From a virus, in the IMG/VR virus record IMGVR_UViG_3300048930_001096, positions 1-30,821 of that record: DNA of 30,821 nt. One strand, given 5' to 3'. The stretch's first letter is position 1. The number at the start of each line of letters is the position of its first letter. A program made the position numbers and the translations under genes. Positions 11,068-19,467 of this stretch are shown here, one piece after another. The notes under the pieces were generated by a model, which worked only from the letters and a program-made list of their open reading frames with translations, was not told the DNA's origin and made no database searches.

Positions 11068-13338
11068 TTAGAGCTGGTCAAAAGGTGTTTTGCCGTCATC
11101 AAAATCGTCATCACTCATAAAGACATAAACTAGTTTCGCGTTGTCGGTAGCCGTGTTGTATGTGGCAAGCTCCATTACCATGCCATCTGTTGGCACAGAG
11201 GAAAATGCTGGTGAAACCTGAATGGTGTTTGAACTCGCACTTGTGAGCGTTGATAAAAGCACGGTCGAGAAGTCTGCGTTTCTCACCTGTATTTGACAAC
11301 CAACCAAACTTTGCCACTTTCGATATTCAAACGCGCCAAATCTCGAAGCAAAGCTTGATTCAATAACAAAGGACGTTGTGGAGATTCCGCTCTTAACGAT
11401 TGAAGCAGGGCTGATCAAGCCGTAGCGGGCAGCACCAGAAAAGTTTGTATCAACCGCTTCAAACCTAACGTCCCCAGTCTTAATTTGAAATTCCTTGTTC
11501 TGAATCTCAAAAAACCTTGGCGCCATTCCAACGGCGCCAGTCTTGGAATCTGGAAGCTTTAACTTTGTCCCGTCAAAAATGATGATATCGCCAATCTCAA
11601 CACCAAACGAATCATCTAGGAAAGCATCAAAGGTTATAGCTTCTGCTCCGTACTCATAGCGCTTAAGGCGCCTTGACGTCTGCTCTTGCGCAATGTTGTT
11701 TGCAAGGTTCTCGCTTCTTAAGCCCTTAGCCTCAACAAAGAGCGACTTGTTGCCACCTGGAATTCTGTTCTTGGAATTCTGCGAGATTGCAATGTAGCCG
11801 CTATAATACTTATCCTCGAGCGGGTCCTCGTCCCAACGATAGATAACCTCATTATAGAACTGCTTACTCGTTGAGCGCCTGATCTTTACCTTCGAGGGGT
11901 TTTTAACATTCGTGTCGTTAAAGGTCGCTATGTCCTGACCAGGGATTGGACCAATGTGGTAACCAAGAGAGGATCTCGACTTCCTTGGTATAGAATATGC
12001 GGCCATTGGTGAATAAACATACTGATCAAGAAACTCTCGAGCGTTCTCAATTCCCTCTTTTAAGTAAAAGTCATACTCGACAGAGGAGAGAAACAATCGG
12101 TAAATTCGAAGGTGTTCGGCAATATCGACCTCGTCGCCGTACATCTTTAAACCATCTGGCAGAGTATCAAACTGCGATCTAAACGAGGCTTGCGAATACT
12201 TGCCGTTATCATCGGTGAGCGTTACACCCTCAATCTGCACGAAATCGCCAAGGGTACTTTTGATGATGGCCGAAACGCGCTTATCCGTAAAATCGTTGGC
12301 AGGTAAAAAGTCATTTACCAAGGAGACATAGTCACCCTCAGTTAAGCCGTACTTTTCCGTTACATCGATATCTTTGAAAAAGAGGGCATTCTCAACTCTC
12401 TCTGCACCAGAGATGTTAACACCATCAACGTCGACCTCTTCTAGGTAAGGGCCATTCCAGCCTGACAGCATTAGTTTTAAGGCAAGATAAACGCCGTTAC
12501 CTTTTAGCCTATAGTAACTGCTAACTGGTGCGTCCTCAGCGTGCGAAGATGCCGTGGTTCCGAGCGCACCTCTAGTCACGCCTGTTAGGACATTCGAAGA
12601 TATGCCCGTATACTGAATGATCTCGTCGTCAATTCTAACGTATGAGAGAAAGGATGAGTCGTAGCTGCCATCAGGACCTAGGATTCTGGTTAGAAAATTT
12701 GTTGAGTTCGCAAGTGTAATGCTACTCGTCTGTGAGCTGTCGATTGCAGAGAATAGATTTGTCTCGGCAAGCTTGAAAATGTTTGAACGCTTCTTTTCAT
12801 CCGGGTGGTTTAACTGCAAGACGGACTTGCCAGCCGAAGACATGACGTCGGTGATAACGCCTCGAAATATCGTAATGTAGTCCTCAGGCCAAGCAGTACC
12901 AGTAAATCCCATGTAGACCTTGCATCGCCTCTGCAAGAGGTCGTCCAAGATCTCACCAGGAGTTAGTAGCCTTGTTACATAGCCATCATCCATGAGCGCA
13001 ATATTCAAAGCCGAGATGCTCGAGCCTTCACCCTTATCAATCTGTAAAGAGCTTCGTATTGAAGTCGATGTTTCTTCAAACGTGATGATGTCGTCTTGAT
13101 CTTCTACAAGGTTAAAGCCGCCTATGTAAAAAGCGAGATCGTTTGTTTCCGGATCACCAATCTCGGGGACTGGATCACCTGGTCCTGGTTCCTCGTAGGT
13201 TCCACCAATTCTAACGTATTGCTGGATAAGTGAAGCGCCAAAAACAGTGTTTAAGCCCTCAATCTCAAGCACAATGTTTGGCTCTTTAGCCGTCTGTTTT
13301 AGAGCTGATTTCGCCTGAGTCGTGATCGAGATGCCCAT
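11068..13338 (-). CDS. Large tail hub / tip protein (756 aa)
   Basis: This is the longest protein of the window after the tail genes. Residues 1-190 form a beta-rich hub-like region (ITFEETSTSIRSSLQIDKGE..., IFRGVITDVMSSAGKSVLQL). Residues near 225-285 carry a small recurrent tail domain (VRIDDEIIQYTGIS, LTGVTRGALGTTASSH). Residues 390-640 resemble the long middle of baseplate hub proteins that wrap the tail channel (DTLPDGLKMYGDEVDIAEHL, VKIRRSTSKQFYNEVIYRW). It is the probable central fibre/hub for the distal tail protein. Between it and the distal tail gene lie fibre and lysis genes, which is unusual but seen in mosaic phages. Confidence 0.72.
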   Translation of the reverse strand: MGISITTQAKSALKQTAKEPNIVLEIEGLNTVFGASLIQQYVRIGGTYEEPGPGDPVPEIGDPETNDLAFYIGGFNLVEDQDDIITFEETSTSIRSSLQIDKGEGSSISALNIALMDDGYVTRLLTPGEILDDLLQRRCKVYMGFTGTAWPEDYITIFRGVITDVMSSAGKSVLQLNHPDEKKRSNIFKLAETNLFSAIDSSQTSSITLANSTNFLTRILGPDGSYDSSFLSYVRIDDEIIQYTGISSNVLTGVTRGALGTTASSHAEDAPVSSYYRLKGNGVYLALKLMLSGWNGPYLEEVDVDGVNISGAERVENALFFKDIDVTEKYGLTEGDYVSLVNDFLPANDFTDKRVSAIIKSTLGDFVQIEGVTLTDDNGKYSQASFRSQFDTLPDGLKMYGDEVDIAEHLRIYRLFLSSVEYDFYLKEGIENAREFLDQYVYSPMAAYSIPRKSRSSLGYHIGPIPGQDIATFNDTNVKNPSKVKIRRSTSKQFYNEVIYRWDEDPLEDKYYSGYIAISQNSKNRIPGGNKSLFVEAKGLRSENLANNIAQEQTSRRLKRYEYGAEAITFDAFLDDSFGVEIGDIIIFDGTKLKLPDSKTGAVGMAPRFFEIQNKEFQIKTGDVRFEAVDTNFSGAARYGLISPASIVKSGISTTSFVIESSFASRFGAFEYRKWQSLVGCQIQVRNADFSTVLLSTLTSASSNTIQVSPAFSSVPTDGMVMELATYNTATDNAKLVYVFMSDDDFDDGKTPFDQL

Positions 13339-13339
13339 C

Positions 13340-13936
13340 TTAAGATTTCCTCAAAGAGATCGACTCAAGATCCATTCTGTAAAGGTGAAGAAGATCAAAG
13401 AACTTTCGCCAGCTAAAAAACCGGCCTGGATCTCGCTTTCTTCCAGGGCTTACGTTCTCATGTCCCGTTATGCACCTTGGATCTATTGCTCGATACCTGT
13501 CCATAAGGTAAGCACAAAGTTTAGCTGTACTGTGATACTGTTCGTCTGTGAACCCATCTTTATCACCGTCGCCTAAAAGCTCAATTCCGATGGCATAGGA
13601 ATTCCAACCAGACATGATCTTTCGCTCTAGCGGATGATAGTACTCACTAACACCTGCATGAAAAGTTACGTAGTTATCGGGATCAGCAAGCTGCGAACAC
13701 TCACCTTCGCGGCCAATTAAAAAGTGTGCCGATACATAGTTCTTATCGTTTGATACAAGCCAACCGCGAATATTCTGATAAAGCTGCTTCCAAAGGTCTT
13801 TCGAGATGCTGCCTTGTGAGCGCTCACCGATGCCGGTGTGATGAATAACAATTCCAACCCAAGGCGATGGGCTTTTAAGCCTCTTATCTGGCGTTTCCAC
13901 CAGCTCCGATACTACCTCGGGGAACCTGTTCTTCAT
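13340..13936 (-). CDS. Endolysin: N-acetylmuramoyl-L-alanine amidase (Amidase_2)
   Basis: This 198-residue enzyme shows zinc-site signatures of the amidase_2/PGRP fold: IVIHHTG (29-35), TFHAG (91-95), GIELLGDG (117-124) and TGHENVSPGRKRDPG (157-171). It cleaves the bond between muramic acid and L-alanine in peptidoglycan. No signal peptide is present, so release needs a holin. The loop DGDKDGFTDEQY (123-134) looks like a metal-binding turn. Its start overlaps the stop of the small lipoprotein gene (ATGA), placing it in a compact lysis cassette. Confidence 0.9.
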   Translation of the reverse strand: MKNRFPEVVSELVETPDKRLKSPSPWVGIVIHHTGIGERSQGSISKDLWKQLYQNIRGWLVSNDKNYVSAHFLIGREGECSQLADPDNYVTFHAGVSEYYHPLERKIMSGWNSYAIGIELLGDGDKDGFTDEQYHSTAKLCAYLMDRYRAIDPRCITGHENVSPGRKRDPGRFFSWRKFFDLLHLYRMDLESISLRKS

Positions 13937-14166
13937 TTTGCTCTCGCCTCACATTCAATAAGGGTTTTTCGAAGAGCTTTAACATCCTCTTGGTTCAAAC
14001 AGGCCAAGGTTTCATTTGGCACGATCTCGCAAAATTGCCACTTCCCATTGAAGGTCTTAGCCTCTGGCTCTTTGACGAAGAAAGCACAGCTACTTAGACT
14101 CAAAAATACGCCTAAGAGCATCGCTATCTTTGTTCTTAAACGCCTGCTCAATCGCCCTAAAGTCAT
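13933..14166 (-). CDS. Small lipoprotein, possible o-spanin (Rz1-like)
   Basis: From ATG 14166 (AAGG six bases upstream) the 77-residue product has a basic start (RLSRRLRTK), a hydrophobic run (IAMLLGVFLSLSS) and a clear lipobox LSSC, giving a mature lipoprotein of about 50 residues with further cysteines. Its first 77 bases overlap, in another frame, the end of the preceding small membrane-protein gene. That nested layout is typical of Rz/Rz1 outer-membrane spanins, which fuse inner and outer membranes at lysis. The mature part is not proline-rich, so the spanin call is tentative. Confidence 0.65.
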   Translation of the reverse strand: MTLGRLSRRLRTKIAMLLGVFLSLSSCAFFVKEPEAKTFNGKWQFCEIVPNETLACLNQEDVKALRKTLIECEARAK

Positions 14167-14281
14167 CCTTAACCTTCTCTTTTCGCTCGGCTTCTTCAGC
14201 CTTCTCGATGATCGCCCGAATCAAACCCAAAACCTCTGGCGCGTTAAAAATGAGCACTTTGATGACTGCGAGCCAGCTCAT
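14090..14281 (-). CDS. Small membrane protein of the lysis cassette
   Basis: This 63-residue protein has an N-terminal membrane segment (WLAVIKVLIFNAPEVLGLIRAI) followed by a charged helix (EKAEEAERKEKVKDDF). Membrane anchor plus helix fits a short i-spanin or an antiholin. It overlaps the holin-like gene upstream (ATGA) and the lipoprotein gene downstream. The assignment is from topology and position only. Confidence 0.6.
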   Translation of the reverse strand: MSWLAVIKVLIFNAPEVLGLIRAIIEKAEEAERKEKVKDDFRAIEQAFKNKDSDALRRIFESK

Positions 14282-14520
14282 TTTTTTTGCGGAAGTTTAA
14301 CCGAGGTTAGATAGTCGAGTACAAAGCACAAGTATTTATAGGCCTTTGATTGCTCGACAGCCGTCAACATTTCGTCATCTTTCTTTGTTTCCGTAGCACC
14401 CACATACGACTTAAGAAGCGCAAAAAGAGGCTTATTTATAGCTCTAAGAACTCCAATCACGCTAAATATTGCAACGAGTGCCGGATACTTCGTTGCCAGC
14501 ATTACAATTAGTTCTTCCAT
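14278..14520 (-). CDS. Holin-like membrane protein (80 aa)
   Basis: This 80-residue protein has one or two hydrophobic helices in the first half (ELIVMLATKYPALVAIFSVIGVL, and PLFALLKSYVGA more weakly) and a charged C-terminal part. Small size, membrane segments and place at the head of the run membrane protein - lipoprotein - endolysin make it the best holin candidate. Holins form the membrane holes that time lysis. No specific family is recognised. Confidence 0.55.
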   Translation of the reverse strand: MEELIVMLATKYPALVAIFSVIGVLRAINKPLFALLKSYVGATETKKDDEMLTAVEQSKAYKYLCFVLDYLTSVKLPQKK

Positions 14521-14533
14521 GATCTAATCCCCC

Positions 14534-14974
14534 CTATTTCACTTTTGGTAAATCGTTTGGCCAAAGTATCATCAATTGCTCTGGCGTCTGTGCGTGAGCA
14601 ATTTTAAAAGTCTGAGGTATATTCCTCAGAATATTCTTCTTCGATTCGATCTTAGCCAATGTCTCGGTGTCATTTGAGCCAAGGGCTCGAATCGCTTGAG
14701 CATCGAGCTTTTCAAGCTCGAGATCCCTCATTGCGCGAATGGTCTGCATGTGATGCTCACGCGCCATATCCATGTCTACTTCAATTTTTCCATTCTGCTT
14801 AAACCAAGCTTTTCTAAAGTAGTTCGTGCTTGGGACCTTGTCTTTGGTGAGGATTTCCACCTCTGTGGCGTCACTTGGAACATCTCTTTGCATTACTGTT
14901 TCAATCGATGCGCTGGGTGCTGGATAAAGCAGAATGAGTTTTCCGTTCCTGTTATATGCAATAAGCTGATCCAT
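14534..14974 (-). CDS. Probable tail-fibre-associated protein (146 aa)
   Basis: It starts at ATG 14974 joined to the fibre stop (TAGATG). The N-terminus (MDQLIAYNRNGKLILLYPAP) and the middle, with a long helix (ARAL-type segment MRDLELEKLDAQAIRALGS), resemble proteins encoded directly after phage fibres. These act as fibre chaperones or small tail proteins. The C-terminus reads LMILWPNDLPKVK. Position strongly suggests a partner of the fibre. The family is not certain. Confidence 0.6.
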   Translation of the reverse strand: MDQLIAYNRNGKLILLYPAPSASIETVMQRDVPSDATEVEILTKDKVPSTNYFRKAWFKQNGKIEVDMDMAREHHMQTIRAMRDLELEKLDAQAIRALGSNDTETLAKIESKKNILRNIPQTFKIAHAQTPEQLMILWPNDLPKVK

Positions 14975-16390
14975 CTATAGGTCTCCAAAAAATACGCAGT
15001 GAATAAGTGAGCTATCGCCAAGGCCAGTGAACGAGTTACTGTAAACCTCTATGCGATAGTAACTGGTGTCTGGCGATTGGTTGTCACTAATCGTAACGAT
15101 CTTGGCAATACCCGAGTCACCTTGGGCTATCCCGGCCCCGACATAGCTTCCGCTACTAAATGAATTCGAAAAGTTGATCGTGTAGTCTCCTACACCATTG
15201 TCAGAAACACTCGAGACGTTGTAGCTAGCAAAAATAGTCACGGTGCCACTTCCGGTAAAGGAAACCCAACCCTTTGAAGCACTTGGGTGGAACTGTTGTC
15301 TTGCAGGGGTGACTACCCTATCAGTAGCGCTTCCCGTTTCTTGATCTGACTGAGTGGCCGCGACAGCTTCGACCACGTCTTCGACAGTAGCTTTGTCGGC
15401 AGATGTTGAAGATACGTCACCGAGAATTAATAAATCAGTAGGCTCTACCGACGTTTCAGCGGGCAAGCTATTGATAAACGTGTAGTCGATACTTGAGCCG
15501 CCAGCACTTAGGTCGACCTCAAGCCCTGTTGAATCCTTCGTATAAAGCTTTTTATCGTTCTTCGCATAGATCCTAAGAACGCCAGAGCCTGGTGTTGATG
15601 GTGCACTCCCTTGCTCAGAGGCATCGACGTAATTCGTAACACTCGGTTGCGCAAGTGAGGGCGTGTTTACAGTAGGGCTAGTTAGGGTTTTATTTGTGAA
15701 GGTTTGAGTGGAGCTAACGTCTGCAACCTCGGCTTCTGAGCCAACAAGCCCAAGCTTCCACTTTGAGGTAAGCGCTGGATCAAACAAAAAAGTCCCGTGA
15801 GTGGACGTTCGCTCAACAGTTAAGCCAGCACCAATTGCGGAAGTGTCATTTCCACCTTTGTTGACGGTGATGTTTTGATCTTCTACATCCAAGTCTGCGG
15901 TATTGATAACAGTCTGCGTACCATTAACCGTCAGATTTCCTTGAACGACTAGGTCGCCTGGAATGTCCATGTTGTCGCTATCGTCTATTGTAACGCCGCT
16001 ACCTTGAATGTCGTTCCCATCAACGCCGTCAAATCTTGCAATCGTATTATTAGTTGAACTGCCAGGGCCAGTGACTTTGCCAGCAATGGCGCTTACAGCC
16101 TGACCAAGCGATTGATCAAGCTTACCGATTGCGACCTTTCTATCGTCACCATCGGCGATCACTGTGTGGCTAGAATAGGTGTTAGGCGCAGTATCCGTTT
16201 CACCCGATAAACCAAGCGTGTCCATCGACAGATTGATCGCTCTTTGAGCGTTATATATCTGCGCACCAGAGTCAGGATCAGAGGTGTTGTTTAGGCTTTG
16301 AACACCAGCATACTCGTTATCTGTAGTCTTTGACGCAAAAGCATTGTTGAAGGTTGTTGCATTGGCCTTCTGCCCGTTCGATACCGACAT
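14975..16390 (-). CDS. Tail fibre protein (471 aa)
   Basis: The start overlaps the distal tail stop (TAATG). The N-terminal 20 residues (SVSNGQKANATTFNNAFASK) and the segment LDQSLGQAVSAIAGKVTGPG form a helix-linker region. Beta-repeat fibre blocks common in phage fibres follow: NTIARFDGVDG, GDLVVQGNLTVNGTQTVI (about 150-167) and VSSTQTFTNKTLTSPTVNTP (about 226-245). The C-terminal 100 residues form a beta-rich tip (WVSFTGSGTVTIFASYNV). It is likely a side or tip fibre attached by the distal tail protein. Confidence 0.8.
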   Translation of the reverse strand: MSVSNGQKANATTFNNAFASKTTDNEYAGVQSLNNTSDPDSGAQIYNAQRAINLSMDTLGLSGETDTAPNTYSSHTVIADGDDRKVAIGKLDQSLGQAVSAIAGKVTGPGSSTNNTIARFDGVDGNDIQGSGVTIDDSDNMDIPGDLVVQGNLTVNGTQTVINTADLDVEDQNITVNKGGNDTSAIGAGLTVERTSTHGTFLFDPALTSKWKLGLVGSEAEVADVSSTQTFTNKTLTSPTVNTPSLAQPSVTNYVDASEQGSAPSTPGSGVLRIYAKNDKKLYTKDSTGLEVDLSAGGSSIDYTFINSLPAETSVEPTDLLILGDVSSTSADKATVEDVVEAVAATQSDQETGSATDRVVTPARQQFHPSASKGWVSFTGSGTVTIFASYNVSSVSDNGVGDYTINFSNSFSSGSYVGAGIAQGDSGIAKIVTISDNQSPDTSYYRIEVYSNSFTGLGDSSLIHCVFFGDL

Positions 16391-17163
16391 TAGCTCACCA
16401 CCCTAAGCTGTAAAACACCAGTCTCATAAAAATCAGGCAAGTCTCTAGAGAGCATTTCCCTAAGCTTGAAACCCGTTCCTTTTGAGAAACCAGGGCTTGA
16501 TTCCAAAATGACTTTGTAAAATGAATCCAGATTGGCAACGTCTGGAATGAACTCGAAGCGCTTCTTCTGCGAGATGTAGGACATAAAAGCGAGTGCGCTT
16601 TCCAGACCAGACTGATTGTTCTTGATCGCGACGTTGTCCATCACGTTGTTTGTAATATAGCGAATGTTCATCTCTATCTTTTGCTCGATTCCAAATCTCA
16701 CGACCTCAACTCGGCCACTCGCCGAGCGGTTTACCGTGGCATCAATCGACTCTTTGAAGTTCTCAGGTGGCACGTAGTCCTGAAGTAAAAACTGCGGATC
16801 GTAAAAGGAGCCACAAGGCGCGTTGCCCGTATAACTGCTAAGACCAGTTAGATCAGACGCAAAGTTAAAACCCAAAAGTCCGAATATAGAATTTGCGGCT
16901 GTGTCGCCCGTTGCAATATTCAAATCAAATGTGTCGTCGGCGGAGATTGTAACTAAAAGAGTGCTTCTATTTACCGTCACCGTATATGTGTTCTGACCAG
17001 AGCTATTGAGTGCTGATTGGACGGCACTTAGGCCTTCACCCAACGTGTAGTTTCCAAACTCAATCTCGGCAGTCTGTGGAAAACCATCCTCTGTGAAGTC
17101 CAAATATTTATTATCCGACTCCACATCAAAACCAAAAGTGAACTTTGACCACGTCCTGATCAT
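16390..17163 (-). CDS. Distal tail protein (Dit-like, 257 aa)
   Basis: It directly follows the tape measure gene (ATGA overlap) and precedes the fibre, the expected place of the distal tail protein, which forms the ring at the tail end. The C-terminus ENFKESIDATVNRSASGRVEVV through ESGV-like ending DFYETGVLQLRVVS is beta-rich and matches the belt-domain style. Residues about 30-110 (NYTLGEGLSAVQSALNSSGQ, then LLVTISADDTFDLNIATGDT) are a small recurrent virion domain inserted in the N-terminal part. Confidence rests on position, size and fold pattern. Confidence 0.68.
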   Translation of the reverse strand: MIRTWSKFTFGFDVESDNKYLDFTEDGFPQTAEIEFGNYTLGEGLSAVQSALNSSGQNTYTVTVNRSTLLVTISADDTFDLNIATGDTAANSIFGLLGFNFASDLTGLSSYTGNAPCGSFYDPQFLLQDYVPPENFKESIDATVNRSASGRVEVVRFGIEQKIEMNIRYITNNVMDNVAIKNNQSGLESALAFMSYISQKKRFEFIPDVANLDSFYKVILESSPGFSKGTGFKLREMLSRDLPDFYETGVLQLRVVS

Positions 17164-18917
17164 GTTGCAAGCACCCTAGCGCCATCTGTATCAAACGCTT
17201 CGTTGATCAGGTCGACGATTCTAAGTCCACTCTCTCTGGAATCTAAGACGTCGCCCTGAATGTTTACTTGAACGCGAGCTTGCCTTTCCTCTAGCTGATC
17301 TGTAGTGCCCTGAGAGCCTGAGGCGTCGGCACTAACACCACCACCAGGAACACCTGATCCAGGCTGGCCAGCCGATACAGCCGCACCGCCTGCGCCAGAG
17401 CCAGCGATTGACTTCATGAGCGCGCCAAAAGCCACAAGCGCCACACCAGCCGCTACCGCCGCAGCGCCCGCAGTAAATGGGTTTGAAACCAGAGCTTCTA
17501 GGCCAAGACCTGTGGTGATAAAGAATGTTCCAAGCTGAATAGCGATGTCGCCAATAACGCCAAGGAGAGCATTTCCGATTGCCTTAAACGCGTTCTGCCC
17601 CTGAGCAATTGCCGTGACGGCTTGCTGGACCGTGGTTGCAATCCCTTGACCAATTGAGCGCCCAAGGTCGAACACTTCTTTTTTTGCCTTCTTTAAGCCT
17701 TCCTCTACACCGGATCCAATCTTATTTCCCATCTCTTGAGAGATTGCACCGGCCTGCTCCGCAGTAGTTCTAAATCCCTCGATGAACTCAGCCGACTTAG
17801 TCGCAAAATCAAAATTGAAAATATCATCCAGCGAAGCCCTCGTTTGCGCTGCCATGTCAGTAAACGTGGCGCCAGTGGTTTCGGAGAGCGCATTTAAGTT
17901 CTGCGCAAGCTCACTGTTTGGTGCAAAGATGTTCACAATCCCAGATGTCGCATTGATGATTCCAGCAACAAGGCCTTGTATCGCGGTCCTGATACCGTTG
18001 AATACAATTTCAAGACCGTTGTAGACCATCTCGATTGGTGCCACGACGAAAGTGTTTACAGCGTCTGCAAACTTGATCAGCTCAATTATCAGGGCACCAA
18101 CAATGTCCGTTTTGCCCACTTCAGAAATCGAGCCCGATAGGCGCATAAAAATATCAGCTAACTGCTTAACCAAAGCCACGACAACAGGGCTCTGAGTGAC
18201 AAAGCCACCAATTGACTCTTGAAATGAGTTGAAACTGTTGCGCAATTGAGAGAGGGCACCGTTGAATGTATTTGTCTCAGCAGCTGCAAAACCTTTAAAC
18301 TTCTCAGCCACCAGGTCTATCGCGGCGCCAGCCCTTAACTGAGCTTCGGTGTACTGTTGAAGCTCAGGAATTCGCCTTGCCAGCTGACCAGACGTACCAC
18401 TTAGAGTTGTGCCAAGCTGTTGCAAAGCGGCTTCCGGCCCCTTGCCTGTCGCAGCCCCAAGATCGATTGCAGCTTTAGTAAGCTTAATCGCTTCTTCATT
18501 GGTTTTTGTCATGTTCCTGGCAAGAGCAGCTAGTGATAGAGCCGCGTCGTCTTCAATTGTCGTTGTTCGCTGAATCTCATTCGCCATGTCGACGAACTGC
18601 TGAGAGGCTTCCTTTGAATATGTACCCGCTAGACGAAGAGAAGTGTTAAGGCGATTGAGCGCAACCTCGCCCTCGGCGGCCGCATCAACTGCGTCCCCTA
18701 GAAAGTTTTTAACTGCTCTAAGGGCCGCAAAGCCCGCAACCGTTGCGCCGACAGCTAGAGCTATGCCATTTAAACCCTTTTTTACGCCCGTTTCTAAGCC
18801 GTCGCCAAGCTGTTCGCCAGCCTTTTGGGCCTTAGATTCCATGCGACGAAGGCCCTCGACAAACTTGACCTCGTCCGGCGAGACCTCAATCGTTATCTTG
18901 TTGTCTTCGTCTGCCAT
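17160..18917 (-). CDS. Tail tape measure protein (585 aa)
   Basis: The protein sets tail length. 585 residues suggest a short siphovirus tail, roughly 85-90 nm by the usual 1.5 angstrom per residue. It opens with an acidic-helical region (ITIEVSPDEVKFVEGLRRME), has long helices (VALNRLNTSLRLAG, QFVDMANEIQRTTTI and LAALARNMTKTNEEA), and ends with hydrophobic stretches (residues about 440-505, GLEALVSNPFTAGAAAVAAG) and a Gly-rich tail. Position just after the tail chaperone genes is diagnostic. Confidence 0.9.
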   Translation of the reverse strand: MADEDNKITIEVSPDEVKFVEGLRRMESKAQKAGEQLGDGLETGVKKGLNGIALAVGATVAGFAALRAVKNFLGDAVDAAAEGEVALNRLNTSLRLAGTYSKEASQQFVDMANEIQRTTTIEDDAALSLAALARNMTKTNEEAIKLTKAAIDLGAATGKGPEAALQQLGTTLSGTSGQLARRIPELQQYTEAQLRAGAAIDLVAEKFKGFAAAETNTFNGALSQLRNSFNSFQESIGGFVTQSPVVVALVKQLADIFMRLSGSISEVGKTDIVGALIIELIKFADAVNTFVVAPIEMVYNGLEIVFNGIRTAIQGLVAGIINATSGIVNIFAPNSELAQNLNALSETTGATFTDMAAQTRASLDDIFNFDFATKSAEFIEGFRTTAEQAGAISQEMGNKIGSGVEEGLKKAKKEVFDLGRSIGQGIATTVQQAVTAIAQGQNAFKAIGNALLGVIGDIAIQLGTFFITTGLGLEALVSNPFTAGAAAVAAGVALVAFGALMKSIAGSGAGGAAVSAGQPGSGVPGGGVSADASGSQGTTDQLEERQARVQVNIQGDVLDSRESGLRIVDLINEAFDTDGARVLAT

Positions 18918-18918
18918 G

Positions 18919-19463
18919 TTACCTGCCGAGTTGTGCCATCAATTGCTTCAGGTGAGCCGGGTCCATGTATTGCTTTTTCGGGAACGCTGCTTTTTTAAGC
19001 CTCGATTCCGTTTTTCTCGCCGAATCTTTATTCATGTGCGGCACGCTGGTGATCTCCATTTGTAAGAGAGCCTCTCTTGCCTCAATCACCGTCATTGCCC
19101 GCCAGTACATCTCGGCGTGTCTCGCATCCATCATTCTGACTTCGTTGTGCGAGAAACCGTAGAAGCGAACCAGGGAAGCTCGCCTAATCCACTGGTCGCT
19201 TAACTCTTTTTTCCAATTTCGCCCATCAAGCCCTCAACAAGCTTGTTCACATGAGCGAATTCCATCTTATCCAAAGTCGCCTCAGGAATACCGAGCCCGA
19301 TAAGCATATTTCGTCGAGCCCTAAGCATTCCCTTTAGGTCGTCCCCAGCGCTCGCGACCTCTTCTTGCATCGCGAGCACCTGTCCCTCGGTTGGCATCGT
19401 GATCTCTACGATTTCACCGTAAATCTTCAATTCAACCTTTGTGCGCTCAAACTCTAACTTCAT
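18919..19463 (-). CDS. Tail assembly chaperone fusion (G-GT) made by -1 frameshift, about 181 aa
   Basis: The first frame (19463 to 19200) ends GEIGKKS-stop. At A AAA AAG (19212 down to 19206) a -1 slip enters a frame that is open without a stop to 18919. The frame continues ELSDQWIRRASLVRFYGFSH, then MMDARHAEMYWRAMTVIEAR, and ends HLKQLMAQLGR. The fusion is 86 residues from the first frame plus 95 from the second. Tape measure starts 2 bases after its stop. This is the conserved tail-chaperone arrangement of long-tailed phages. A separate start at ATG 19134 has no need to be used. Confidence 0.85.
19200..19463 (-). CDS. Tail assembly chaperone, short form (G-like, 87 aa)
   Basis: This is the zero-frame product: MKLEFERTKVELKIYGEIVE, a helical middle (EEVASAGDDLKGMLRARRNML) and the end VEGLMGEIGKKS. 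It lies between the major tail protein and the tape measure, where tail chaperones are always encoded. It would coat the tape measure during tail tube assembly, with the long frameshift form recruiting the tube protein. Start ATG follows the major tail stop by 4 bases. Confidence 0.85.
   Translation of the reverse strand: MKLEFERTKVELKIYGEIVEITMPTEGQVLAMQEEVASAGDDLKGMLRARRNMLIGLGIPEATLDKMEFAHVNKLVEGLMGEIGKKS
19206..19212 (-). promoter_or_regulatory. Programmed -1 ribosomal frameshift site (A AAA AAG)
   Basis: Read on the minus strand, the codons GGA AAA AAG AGT TAA contain the heptamer A AAA AAG in the correct phase, the same slippery sequence as E. coli dnaX. It lies 1 codon before the zero-frame stop, and the -1 frame is open for the next 95 codons. 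It joins the two tail chaperone frames. Confidence 0.88.
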
Positions 19464-19467
19464 TCAA

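Noticed and set aside
10472-11071. Proline-rich 199-residue plus-strand frame
   Set aside because: It is the antisense of the glycine-rich adhesin. Gly codons GGN/GCN read as Pro/Ala in reverse.
19132-19134. Independent start of the second tail chaperone frame at ATG 19134
   Set aside because: The frame is open back to the slippery site and encodes typical chaperone sequence upstream, so the fusion explains it.
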